Shown: positions 1 through 7,728, counted from the stretch's first letter. The stretch: 10,428 bases of DNA from Candidatus Competibacteraceae bacterium (GCA_020445045.1 JAGRHI010000099.1:1-10428), one strand, 5' to 3'. Notes: generated by a model not told the origin, from the letters alone. Program-made: numbers and translations.

Positions 1-1105
1 GGGTTTCCACCAGCGCCGCGCCCTGGCGGGGATGGCGTAGCGCCGTGTGCAGATCGAGCAGCAGGTCGTCGTAGGATTGCAGTTGTTGCCGGCGCTTGCG
101 GACGGCCAGTTCGGTATTACAGTAGGCCAGCAGTTTGACCGGAATCTGATGCCGACAGTAATCCACCAGCGCCTCGCAGGCGGTTTGCAGCGTTGCGCAG
201 GCGTCGAAAAACGGATGTTGGGGGGTGGTCTTGCCCTTGTTGGTCGAGGCCCGCAGTTTGGTGGCGGTGAATTGCGCGAACTTGTCGAACAGGACGAGCT
301 TGGGCGTTTCCGCCGCCAGGTAGGCATCCATCGCTTCCAGCCAGCCGGGGATGTGTTTCAAGCCATATTTCTGCCGGTTGAGGCTGGATGATTCGAGTAG
401 CAGTGTGGCGATGGCGGCGCGATCTTGCAGCCAGAGGGCGCGGGCTTGCCGGAACGCGGCGACGAAGGCGTGTTCGAGCGTCGGGCCGTCCGCTGCCGCG
501 TTGGGCGTGACCACCTGCAGATAGGGCTTGCCCAGATGGCGTTCGATTTGGCCGAGCAGCTTGTCCGGGCTATAGCGCTCGTCCAGGAAATATTGCACCA
601 CCAGCGGCGAGCCGGCATAGAACTCCCGCCGCCAGAAATCCTCGACGATTTCTTGCAGCAGGTCGCCGGTATCGGCCATCAACTCGGTTTCGAACGACAG
701 ACCGCTTTCGAAGGCGTTGTCGCCGAGCGCCCGCTTGCAGAAGCCATGAATGGTGAAGATCGCGGCTTCGTCGAAACCACGCACGGCGTTGCTCAGCCGG
801 CGGATGGCGATTTCCCGGTCCGGCGATAGATCGAGCAGGCGGGTGGCGAGTTCGTCGTGCTCGGCGGCGCGGCCGCGCAGGAAGGCGGCGCGAATGTCGC
901 TCAACCGGGCGCGGATGCGGTCGCGCAATTCCTTGGTGGCGGCGTTGGTGTAGGTCACTACCAGGATGCGGCTGACCGGAATGCCGGCCTCGACCACTAA
1001 CCGCGCGTACAGCGCGGTGATGGTGTAGGTTTTACCGGTGCCGGCGCTGGCCTCGATCAGGTTGAAGCCGGCCAGTGGGGTGTAAAGCGGGTCCAGGCGC
1101 TGCAT
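1..1105 (-). CDS. recB: RecBCD exonuclease V beta subunit RecB, N-terminal part (runs off the left edge)
   Basis: RecB is the 3'-5' helicase and nuclease subunit of RecBCD, which processes double-strand breaks and degrades linear DNA in the cytoplasm. The minus strand is open without a stop for 368 codons. The protein begins MQRLDPLYTPL. It shows a UvrD-type Walker A (EASAGTGKT, residues 18-26), motif Ia (TNAATKELR, 53-61), the FTIHGFC motif (117-123), DNAFESGLSFE (129-139), and a SYDDLL segment (344-349) like the TFDDLL of E. coli RecB. RecB is usually near 1,150-1,250 residues, so about a third is here. Helicase motifs II-VI and the C-terminal nuclease lie outside the window. ATG at 1105 is chosen because it gives the family's usual short lead before DPL...LIEASAGTGKT; its ribosome site is poor. 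The gene diverges from recD, which is unusual. Identity is firm and the start moderately so. Confidence 0.94.
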   Translation of the reverse strand, partial: MQRLDPLYTPLAGFNLIEASAGTGKTYTITALYARLVVEAGIPVSRILVVTYTNAATKELRDRIRARLSDIRAAFLRGRAAEHDELATRLLDLSPDREIAIRRLSNAVRGFDEAAIFTIHGFCKRALGDNAFESGLSFETELMADTGDLLQEIVEDFWRREFYAGSPLVVQYFLDERYSPDKLLGQIERHLGKPYLQVVTPNAAADGPTLEHAFVAAFRQARALWLQDRAAIATLLLESSSLNRQKYGLKHIPGWLEAMDAYLAAETPKLVLFDKFAQFTATKLRASTNKGKTTPQHPFFDACATLQTACEALVDYCRHQIPVKLLAYCNTELAVRKRRQQLQSYDDLLLDLHTALRHPRQGAALVET

Positions 1106-1214
1106 ATTGGATGTCGCGAACGGGGATGTTGCCGAACAGCATACCGGTTTGGGTTTCCCTACGCTCCGGTGAAAACGACGATCACCAAGTCTTGATATGA
1201 CCAGGATAGCCGAG
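1106..1214. promoter_or_regulatory. recB-recD divergent intergenic region
   Basis: This gap separates the two outward-facing genes and must hold the start signals of both, unless one is read through from elsewhere. I found no convincing sigma70 promoter. The only suggestive element for recB is a TATGCT hexamer on the minus strand (1138-1143), with no good -35 at the right spacing. For recD, AGGA at 1203-1206 lies 8 bases before ATG 1215 and is a plausible ribosome-binding site. ATG 1197 has no such element. No clear inverted repeat or operator was seen. Confidence 0.35.
1203..1206 (+). promoter_or_regulatory. Ribosome-binding site deciding the recD start
   Basis: AGGA sits 8 bases before ATG 1215. 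The earlier in-frame ATG at 1197 is preceded by AGTCTTGAT, with no purine-rich match. This favours the inner start. Confidence 0.5.
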
Positions 1215-3146
1215 ATGAGTGAAAACGCCGGTTCGAATAATGGCTTGCCAGCTCCGGGCATGGGCGGCGAGGGTTCGGCCTTGTCGGTTCTGTACGGACA
1301 GGGCTTGTTGAGCGATCTGGATGTGCATTTCGCCCGCTTCATGAACCGGCTGGCGGGTGGGGACTCGCCGGAGCTGGCGCTGGCGGCGGCGCTGGCCAGC
1401 CACGCCAGTGGGCAGGGCGATATCTGCATCAACCTGCGCCAGTGGGCGCGGCGGCGGTCATGGGGCGCCGAGGCGGAACCGGCCGAACCGCCACCGGTCG
1501 CGCCGCCGCCGGTTGGCGACTGGCTGGCGAGCTTGCGGGCCAGTTCGGTGGTGGGCCGTCCGGGGGAGCGTCAGCCGCTGGTGCTCGACCGGCGCGGCCG
1601 GCTATACCTGTACCGTTATTGGGAATACGAACGGTGCCTGGCCGACGATCTGCTGCGGCGATCTCAGGCGGCGTCGCCGAGCGTGGACGAAGCACGGTTG
1701 CGCGCCGATCTGGACCGGTTGTTTCCGCGTCACCCGCAACTGAGCGGCCCGGACTGGCAAAAGGTGGCGGCGGCGGTGGCGGCGCTGAAGCAGGTCTGTG
1801 TGATTTCCGGTGGACCCGGTACCGGCAAGACCAGCACGGTGTTGCGCATCCTGGCGCTGCTGGCCGGACAGGCCGGCGAGCGGCCGTTGCGCATCGCCCT
1901 GGCCGCGCCGACCGGCAAGGCGGCGGCCCGCTTGCAGGAGTCGATCCGCGCCGCCAAGCCGCTGCTGGATCTGGAAGCGGAACGGCTGGCGCAAATTCCC
2001 GAAGAAGCGTCCACTTTGCACCGCCTGCTCGGCGCCCGGCCGGATTCGGTCTATTTCCGCTACGACCGCGATGACCCGTTGCCGCTGGACGTGCTGGTGG
2101 TGGACGAGGTGTCGATGGTGGGTTTGGCGCTGCTGGCCAAGACCGTGGCGGCGTTGCCGGCCGAGGCGCGGCTGATTCTGCTGGGCGACAAGGATCAGTT
2201 AGCTTCGGTGGAAGCGGGGGCGGTGCTGGGCGATCTGTGCGCCGGGGCCGGCCGGTTCTCGCCGGAGTTTCGGGCGCGGCTGGCGACGCTGACCGGCGAA
2301 CCGCTGTCGCGTGGTCGGGAGTCCTCGTCGCCGCTGGTCGATGCCATCGTGTTGTTGCGCCACAGTTATCGCTTCGGCGCGGACAGCGGTATCGGCGCGT
2401 TGGCGCGGGCGGTGAACAGAGGAAAACCGGCCGAGGCGCTGGACTTGCTGGCCGGTGCGCCGCACGAGGATATCGTTTGGCGGGAACTGGCCGATCCCGC
2501 CAGCTTGCCGGAGCAGTTGGCGGAACCGGTGACGGCGGGGTTTACGCCCTATCTGTGGGCGGTGCGGGAAGGGGCCAGACCAGCGGCGGTGTTCGAGCAA
2601 TTCAACCGGTTCCGGGTGTTGGCGGCGCTGCGCGGTGGGCCGTTTGGGGTGGAAGCGTTGAACCGCTTGTGCGAGGCGGTGCTGTCCGCCCAAGGGCTGA
2701 TCGATACCCACTCGACCTGGTACGCGGGCCGGCCGGTGATGGTGGTTCGCAACGACTACAACCTGCGGCTGTTCAACGGCGATATCGGCATGACCCTGCC
2801 GGACCCGGACGCGCCGGAGCGGGTGAAGGTGTTCTTCCTGGGCAACGATGGGGCGCTGCGGAGTTTCGCGCCGGCCCGGTTGCCGGAGCACGAGACCGTG
2901 TACGCGATGACGGTGCATAAGAGCCAGGGTTCGGAGTTCGAACAAGTGCTGGTGGTGACCCCGAACGAGCCGTCGCCGGTGTTGAGTCGCGAGTTGCTGT
3001 ACACGGCGTTGACGCGGGCGAAGCGGGAAGCGATGTTTTACGGCGTGCCCGAGGTGTTCGCGGCGGCGGTCGGGCGGCGGCTGCGGCGCTCGTCGGGCCT
3101 GCGGGATCGCTTGTGGGTGGAGCCGAGGGTTGGTGTTGGCCGATAG
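1215..3146 (+). CDS. recD: RecBCD exonuclease V alpha subunit RecD (5'-3' helicase)
   Basis: RecD is the superfamily 1B 5'-3' helicase motor of RecBCD. The protein has an N-terminal RecB-interacting-type domain (LSDLDVHFARF and LALAAALASHASGQGDICINL match the RecD pattern). Next come Walker A GGPGTGKT (residues 199-206), Walker B VVDEVSMV, the GDKDQLASVEAGAVLGDLC motif, AMTVHKSQGSEFEQV (motif V) and LLYTALTRAK (motif VI). ATG 1215 gives 643 residues against 608 in E. coli. The excess is an N-terminal lead and a proline-rich linker EPPPVAPPPVG (about 91-101). An in-frame ATG at 1197 would add six residues, but AGGA 8 bases before 1215 favours the inner start. GC content is very high (roughly 70-80% in hand-counted lines). 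It points away from recB and ends 7 bases from the convergent Uma2 gene with no terminator between. The walker and motif set looks intact, so the subunit should be active. Confidence 0.95.
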   Translation: MSENAGSNNGLPAPGMGGEGSALSVLYGQGLLSDLDVHFARFMNRLAGGDSPELALAAALASHASGQGDICINLRQWARRRSWGAEAEPAEPPPVAPPPVGDWLASLRASSVVGRPGERQPLVLDRRGRLYLYRYWEYERCLADDLLRRSQAASPSVDEARLRADLDRLFPRHPQLSGPDWQKVAAAVAALKQVCVISGGPGTGKTSTVLRILALLAGQAGERPLRIALAAPTGKAAARLQESIRAAKPLLDLEAERLAQIPEEASTLHRLLGARPDSVYFRYDRDDPLPLDVLVVDEVSMVGLALLAKTVAALPAEARLILLGDKDQLASVEAGAVLGDLCAGAGRFSPEFRARLATLTGEPLSRGRESSSPLVDAIVLLRHSYRFGADSGIGALARAVNRGKPAEALDLLAGAPHEDIVWRELADPASLPEQLAEPVTAGFTPYLWAVREGARPAAVFEQFNRFRVLAALRGGPFGVEALNRLCEAVLSAQGLIDTHSTWYAGRPVMVVRNDYNLRLFNGDIGMTLPDPDAPERVKVFFLGNDGALRSFAPARLPEHETVYAMTVHKSQGSEFEQVLVVTPNEPSPVLSRELLYTALTRAKREAMFYGVPEVFAAAVGRRLRRSSGLRDRLWVEPRVGVGR

Positions 3147-3153
3147 CCGGTCG

Positions 3154-3726
3154 TCATTCAGCGTCCAGAATTCGTTCCGCGGTCAGATCCAGTTCCGGGA
3201 AAATCCGTGAAACGATGAGTTGCGAGCCAGTAAATTCTCGAATTTCGTACAGGCCATCGTCCAGCGAAAGCACGGAAACCTTGTTTGCAAGTGGGTCCGC
3301 GATCCAGTATTCCGGTACTTCCACGGCGGCGTATTCAGAACGCTTGTGACGGTAATCCCGGCGGATGGATTCGGGGCTGACGATTTCGACGATCAGTTTT
3401 GGGGCATTTTCAAATACGGCCACTGACCCCGAAGCGCGCAGAGCATCGACGTATTCTTTTTCGACCACGCAAATATCCATGATTCTGGATTTGCGAACGC
3501 CGACTCGAAGCCCTGCTTCCCGATAGCAGCGCCACGGTAAATTCAGCCGTTGAATTTCCTGGTCGAAGCAATGCTCGGTGAATTTGGCGATGTCGAAGTG
3601 GGAGATCAGCGGGGGTGTCATGGCAACCAGCACTCCGTCGACTAATTCGTAACGATTATCGGTGTCGTCGCCATAGGCGAGGTACTCTTCAAAACTCAGC
3701 AGACGATGAGCGAGATTGGCGACCAT
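3154..3726 (-). CDS. Uma2-family (DUF820) putative PD-(D/E)xK endonuclease
   Basis: The 190-residue protein has the length and motif order of the Uma2/DUF820 family, a restriction-endonuclease-like fold abundant in cyanobacteria and scattered in other bacteria, of poorly known function. Visible landmarks are LSFEEYLAY near the N-terminus, RYELVDGVLVAM (25-36), H43, RIMD with candidate metal ligand D84, LIVEIVSPES with E114, and YRHKRSEYAAVEVPEYWIADP with K128. The D...E...K triad is therefore intact; the usual R-x-PD is RIMD here. ATG 3726 is preceded by GGGAG about 9 bases upstream. The gene lies 27 bases after the restriction-modification gene on the same strand and is probably co-transcribed. 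Its stop is 7 bases from recD's stop, in convergent orientation. GC content is clearly lower than in recD (32 of 60 in 3241-3300). Family assignment is good; substrate and role are unknown. Confidence 0.87.
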   Translation of the reverse strand: MVANLAHRLLSFEEYLAYGDDTDNRYELVDGVLVAMTPPLISHFDIAKFTEHCFDQEIQRLNLPWRCYREAGLRVGVRKSRIMDICVVEKEYVDALRASGSVAVFENAPKLIVEIVSPESIRRDYRHKRSEYAAVEVPEYWIADPLANKVSVLSLDDGLYEIREFTGSQLIVSRIFPELDLTAERILDAE

Positions 3727-3728
3727 GT

Positions 3729-3738
3729 GAGAATTCTC
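3729..3738. repeat. 10-base perfect palindrome overlapping the Uma2 gene's ribosome-binding site
   Basis: GAGAATTCTC reads the same on both strands. It lies between the end of the restriction-modification gene and the Uma2 start, and its minus-strand copy includes the GGGAG ribosome-binding element. A repressor site or small translational hairpin is possible, but a ten-base palindrome can also arise by chance. Confidence 0.25.
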
Positions 3739-3753
3739 CCGTCAGTCTTGCAG

Positions 3754-6700
3754 CTATTTGGCGCACTCATCGGCGCAGGCCCGGTAATTTTCATCCAGCT
3801 TCGGGCGCAGCAGGACGAGCGCCGAAATTCGGCGAGCCATACCGCTGAATTCCAATGCTTCATCGGCGGACAGCGGCCGACCCAGTAATTCCAATTCTCG
3901 ATACGATAGCCATTTTTTCAATACTTGATAGCCGCCCAGTGTGAATTCCCACGCCGGGCGCGGTACGTTCTTCCAGTAGCAACCCGCGTTCAAATACACG
4001 TCCAACGTTTCCTCGCCCAGAGCGGGTTGTTCCAGTTCCGTGAACGGGCGGCTTTCGGTTTTGCCTTTGCCGGGCATGGTGACGCCGCCCTTGCCGGCGT
4101 GGCCCCAACCGGCGGTGAGTTTGAGATGCGTCGGGGTGAGCGGGGTGGAGTCGGCGACGGTCAGCAGGGCGATCTTGGCCAGTTCCGGGCGCGGGTTGCC
4201 TTGCGTGACGCCGGGCAGTGGGGTTTCGGTGTCGAGCAGGGCGGCGATTTGCCGGCCCAGTTCGGCGGAGGTCAGCAGTCGTTCCTTTGTGGCGGGTAGC
4301 GGGATGCGCGGCCAGTCCTGTTTCAGCGCTCCGGCGTTTTCGGTGCGATACGCTGGGGCGTGCAACACGGCGACGATGTGATGGAATAGGGCTGGTGCGT
4401 CGGTGTCGAGGCGAGCGAGATAATCGGTTGCGGCGTTGCTGAGGTTGGTCGGGTATTCTCCTGATGGCGCCGGCTCGTTGAGCAACGAGTGCTGTGTTTT
4501 GGCATCAGGGTTGAAATATAGAGGGAAAAAACTTGATAGTCCGTTGCCGAAGTTATCGCCCAGGATGCGTGTTATAAAACCACGATCAAACTGATTCATT
4601 GGTTGCCGTTGGCGAGCTTCGAGCCAGAGGTTCTGTGGAAATATATGTGAGAAATATTCACCACGTTTTTCATCAAGTAATTTTGTTTCCGGTTCCCAAT
4701 AAAGCCAACGAATATCGAGAGGCCGGTAGGCGTATCTGACAATATTCTCGGATCGGAATTTGCGTTTTTGCAGCGTTGTGCGTGTTTGCTTGGGATCGAA
4801 CCGCGCGGTGATTTTCATCAAACTCGGCGCAATCCGGCGCATTTCCTCATCGCTAACCTTTGGATCGAAGTACTGCCGCATCCGTTGTTCCAACGCCGTG
4901 CGGTCGATGTCCACCAAAGCATCGTCGCGGCTGGTTTTCACGCCGGGGAAGGAGGCCGGAAGTAATTCCGGCAAGAGCGGCCAGGCAAGATAGTGGATTT
5001 GGACTCGCATTGGCATGAACGGCAGGCCCAATTCCAGCGGCGGTTGCAGCGATTGGTAAGGCGGCGCTGGTGATCGATCGAGGCTTTTTAGCAGTTCCTC
5101 GCGTTTGAGTTTTCCCCACCAGTGGTGAAATTGGATTAGGGGATTGTCATGTTGGGTTTTTCTGACCAGCAACGCAATCGCGGTTCCGACCTGAATACCT
5201 TCCGGGTTGAAATCCGTGGAAAACACGCTGGGATCGGGCAAGCCTTCAGGCGTGAGTTTGCCGGTTTTATACTTGTCGCCGTTCAGGCAATCGATCCAAA
5301 TTCGGTCGAACTTCTCCAAATACCGTTCCCGCATTCCGGTGAACGACAGCCCATCCAACCACGAATAATTCGAGATGAAGCAAATCACTCCGCGCCCGCT
5401 ATGCTCGACGATGTGCCGCTCCGCCATCCGGTAAAACCGCACGTACAGATCATTCAAACCCTGACCTTGCGGCGGCGGCGCGCGGCGGGTTTGGCGGTAG
5501 GCGCGGGTCAATTCCTGTTCCTCGTCGATCGCCACCCCGGCGAAACCGTTGTATGGCGGATTGCCCAGAATCACCAGAATCCGCCGCTCCTGCTTCACCG
5601 CCCGCGCCGCGTTGTTCTCGGCCATCAATTCCGGGAAATTGAGCGCCAGTTGCGCCATGCGCTTCTTGCCGTCCTCGTCCGGCGGCTGCCAGCCGGTCAG
5701 CGCATTGGTCAGATACACGCCCAGCCGTTCCGTCTGGCCGGTCGCCTCATCCAAATCCAACGCCGCGCCCCACTGGTGCAGCAGCAAACCCAATTGCAAA
5801 TGCGCCACCACGTACGGCGCCGGCAACAGCTCGAAGCCGAATACCCGCGCCAGCGCCGCTTGTTTCAGCCTGGCCCCGGCTGCGTCGCCCAAGCCCTGTT
5901 CGTCCAGCCGCGCCTTGATCTGCCGCAACACTTCAGTCAAATACGCGCCGGTCCCGCAACAGGGATCGAGCACGAGCACATTCGGATCGGCCAATCCGTC
6001 GGCGATATCCAGTTCCTCGCGCAGCACCGTGTCCACCCGCGCCACCATGTAGCGGACGATTTCCGGCGGCGTGTACCACACCCCCAATTGTTTGCGCAGT
6101 TCCGGGTCGAAGGCGTGCAGGAACGGTTCGTAGAAATACTGTACCGCGCCGGCGGCCGCGAACTGGCCGAAGAACGCCGCGCGATCCACTCGGTTCAACA
6201 CCCCGTTGACCCGATCCAGCACCTCGGCCAAGCCCAGCGGCAACAATCGCGACGGTTGCGACAATTGCTCGAACAAGGCGTGAATCATCGGCACCCGCAG
6301 CGTCCAACTCGCCAGCTTCCAGTTGAAGGCATCGCGTCGCTCGGGATTTTCCCCATGCCACAGCACCCAGGCCGAAAACACCCCATAGAATAAGGTCTGA
6401 ATCAAGGTGGAGCGGAAGAAATGCTCGCCGTCCTCGGCTTCGAAACGCAGGCCCAGCGCGTTTTCCAGCGCCGCGCGCAGCGCCGCCAGTGCCGGCAAAT
6501 CCGGTTTGTCCGCCAGCCGGGTCCGTGCGTCGCGGGCATACGAGGCGAGGAACCAGGCCACGTCGCGAGGATTGTTCAGCGGCGCGGCGCACAGCATTGC
6601 TCGTTGGAGAAATTCCAGCAGCCGTTCGCCGTGAGTCCGGGCGAAAGCGCGCGGCTGTCGCAGCCGGGACCAGAAATCCTCCGCCGAATCCGCCAGCCGG

Positions 6701-7122
6701 AATGTTTCCAGCACCGCCGGCTGGTCCACGCGATCCTCACCGATCAGCAGATAATCCCGGTGATTGGTGACCAGCACCAGCCGGTATTTCTCCCAATACT
6801 TGCTGACTTGCGCGCTGTTGGCCGTCAGCAAGCCGTCCTCGGCCACGCTCTTGATCTCGACCGCGCCGCGTTCCGGCAATTGGCCCGGCAACGGTTCGCC
6901 CGCGCCCTTGGGGAATTGACCGGCGACGAACAAACCGGCATCCGGGCTGCCGGCTCCGGTATTTTTCAACTGCGACACCGCCAGCACGCGCGGTTTCAGC
7001 GTCTCCCCGACCGCATTCAGCAGGTTGATCAGCGCCGGGTAGTAGGAGGTTTCCTTGACTCCGCCGCCGGTGGCGCGAATCTCGGTCAGAGCGGTGAAGT
7101 AGGCTTCAGCGGGAGATTGCAT
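3754..7122 (-). CDS. Single-chain restriction-modification protein: N6-adenine methylase with N-terminal nuclease-like domain and Type ISP-like C-terminus
   Basis: The 1,122-residue protein probably both methylates adenine at a specific DNA site and cleaves unmodified DNA. In order: a PD-(D/E)xK-like site (P60-D61, E89-I-K91, then Q105); a helical connector with no Walker A; GVWYTPPEIVRYMV (347-360, motif X-like); the AdoMet site LDPCCGTGAYL (385-395); the catalytic NPPY (521-524); and a long specificity region with YRPLDIRWLYW (799-809), resembling the YRPFDxRxLYY signature of Type ISP enzymes. Known Type ISP enzymes such as LlaBIII are near 1,580 residues and carry a helicase between nuclease and methylase. 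No helicase is visible here, so the layout is closer to Type IIG/IIL. An in-frame ATG at 7218 would add 32 residues of poor coding character. ATG 7122 is chosen because MQSPAEAYF opens the conserved part and a candidate promoter lies inside the extension. The specificity region is AT-rich compared with the rest. An orphan methylase with a degenerate nuclease is the main alternative. Confidence 0.88.
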   Translation of the reverse strand: MQSPAEAYFTALTEIRATGGGVKETSYYPALINLLNAVGETLKPRVLAVSQLKNTGAGSPDAGLFVAGQFPKGAGEPLPGQLPERGAVEIKSVAEDGLLTANSAQVSKYWEKYRLVLVTNHRDYLLIGEDRVDQPAVLETFRLADSAEDFWSRLRQPRAFARTHGERLLEFLQRAMLCAAPLNNPRDVAWFLASYARDARTRLADKPDLPALAALRAALENALGLRFEAEDGEHFFRSTLIQTLFYGVFSAWVLWHGENPERRDAFNWKLASWTLRVPMIHALFEQLSQPSRLLPLGLAEVLDRVNGVLNRVDRAAFFGQFAAAGAVQYFYEPFLHAFDPELRKQLGVWYTPPEIVRYMVARVDTVLREELDIADGLADPNVLVLDPCCGTGAYLTEVLRQIKARLDEQGLGDAAGARLKQAALARVFGFELLPAPYVVAHLQLGLLLHQWGAALDLDEATGQTERLGVYLTNALTGWQPPDEDGKKRMAQLALNFPELMAENNAARAVKQERRILVILGNPPYNGFAGVAIDEEQELTRAYRQTRRAPPPQGQGLNDLYVRFYRMAERHIVEHSGRGVICFISNYSWLDGLSFTGMRERYLEKFDRIWIDCLNGDKYKTGKLTPEGLPDPSVFSTDFNPEGIQVGTAIALLVRKTQHDNPLIQFHHWWGKLKREELLKSLDRSPAPPYQSLQPPLELGLPFMPMRVQIHYLAWPLLPELLPASFPGVKTSRDDALVDIDRTALEQRMRQYFDPKVSDEEMRRIAPSLMKITARFDPKQTRTTLQKRKFRSENIVRYAYRPLDIRWLYWEPETKLLDEKRGEYFSHIFPQNLWLEARQRQPMNQFDRGFITRILGDNFGNGLSSFFPLYFNPDAKTQHSLLNEPAPSGEYPTNLSNAATDYLARLDTDAPALFHHIVAVLHAPAYRTENAGALKQDWPRIPLPATKERLLTSAELGRQIAALLDTETPLPGVTQGNPRPELAKIALLTVADSTPLTPTHLKLTAGWGHAGKGGVTMPGKGKTESRPFTELEQPALGEETLDVYLNAGCYWKNVPRPAWEFTLGGYQVLKKWLSYRELELLGRPLSADEALEFSGMARRISALVLLRPKLDENYRACADECAK

Positions 7123-7158
7123 GGAGTTCCGCGCGTTGGAGAAATCAAACGATGATAC

Positions 7159-7187
7159 AGAATAGTGGCATGCTGGCGCTTCGTCAG
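7159..7187 (-). promoter_or_regulatory. Candidate promoter of the restriction-modification/Uma2 cassette
   Basis: On the minus strand, CTGACG (7187-7182) is separated by 17 bases from TATTCT (7164-7159). Each hexamer matches the sigma70 consensus at four of six positions. Transcription would begin near 7152, about 30 bases before ATG 7122. If real, it rules out the longer 7218 start. It is about 50 bases from the opposing str promoter, so the two could interfere. The match is modest. Confidence 0.35.
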
Positions 7188-7235
7188 TGGCTGAGGCATT
7201 GGCTCGGCGCGGGTTCATGCGCGGCTATGCCGAAC

Positions 7236-7264
7236 TTGACATAAGTGGCCTCCCTGCCTATAGT
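7236..7264 (+). promoter_or_regulatory. Strong sigma70 promoter of the str operon
   Basis: A perfect -35 box TTGACA (7236-7241) is followed by exactly 17 bases and a -10 box TATAGT (7259-7264, five of six). Transcription should start around 7271-7276, leaving a leader of roughly 80 bases before rpsL. The stretch just after the -10 (TCCGCC) is GC-rich, as in the discriminators of stringently controlled ribosomal promoters; stringent control is inferred, not shown. No AT-rich UP element is evident upstream. Confidence 0.82.
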
Positions 7265-7294
7265 TCCGCCTCTTTGCGGGTCTGGGCGTTCGAC

Positions 7295-7310
7295 CGGCGC
7301 GGGCCCGCCG
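7295..7310 (+). other. Small GC-rich hairpin in the rpsL leader
   Basis: CGGCG (7295-7299) can pair with CGCCG (7306-7310) around a six-base loop, 43 bases before the rpsL start. There is no following U-run, so it is not a standard terminator. It may stabilise the leader or mean nothing, given the high GC content. Confidence 0.2.
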
Positions 7311-7353
7311 CTAGATCGAGTGAATTTCAAAGCCTTATCTGGAGTAAGGGGCA

Positions 7354-7728
<375 letters not shown>

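Noticed and set aside
47..829. Plus-strand open frames at the left edge (47-391 and 425-829)
   Set aside because: The minus strand here encodes RecB with UvrD-type motifs and no stop; the plus frames are its shadows.
1485..1516. Tandem repeat in recD encoding PPPVAPPPVG
   Set aside because: Two imperfect copies of about eleven bases form an ordinary proline-rich linker between domains, not a notable repeat array.
2199..2945. A 248-codon minus-strand open frame opposite recD
   Set aside because: It is rich in R, Q, H and P, antisense to recD helicase motifs, and has no start signal.
3147..3153. Terminator between recD and the Uma2 gene
   Set aside because: The seven-base gap contains no stem-loop and no U-run in either direction.
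5149..6393. A 414-codon open frame on the plus strand opposite the methylase core
   Set aside because: It lies wholly antisense to a protein with clear catalytic motifs, its translation is dominated by R, Q, H and P, and it has no recognisable domain or ribosome site. It is a mirror frame of GC-rich codons.
7123..7235. A remnant of rpoC upstream of rpsL
   Set aside because: No frame in this stretch resembles the RpoC C-terminus; it is better explained as divergent regulatory DNA.
3147..7235. Terminal repeats or attachment sites flanking the restriction cassette
   Set aside because: Comparing the sequence around 3147-3170 with that around 7190-7235 by eye gave no direct or inverted repeat, and no integrase or transposase is present.
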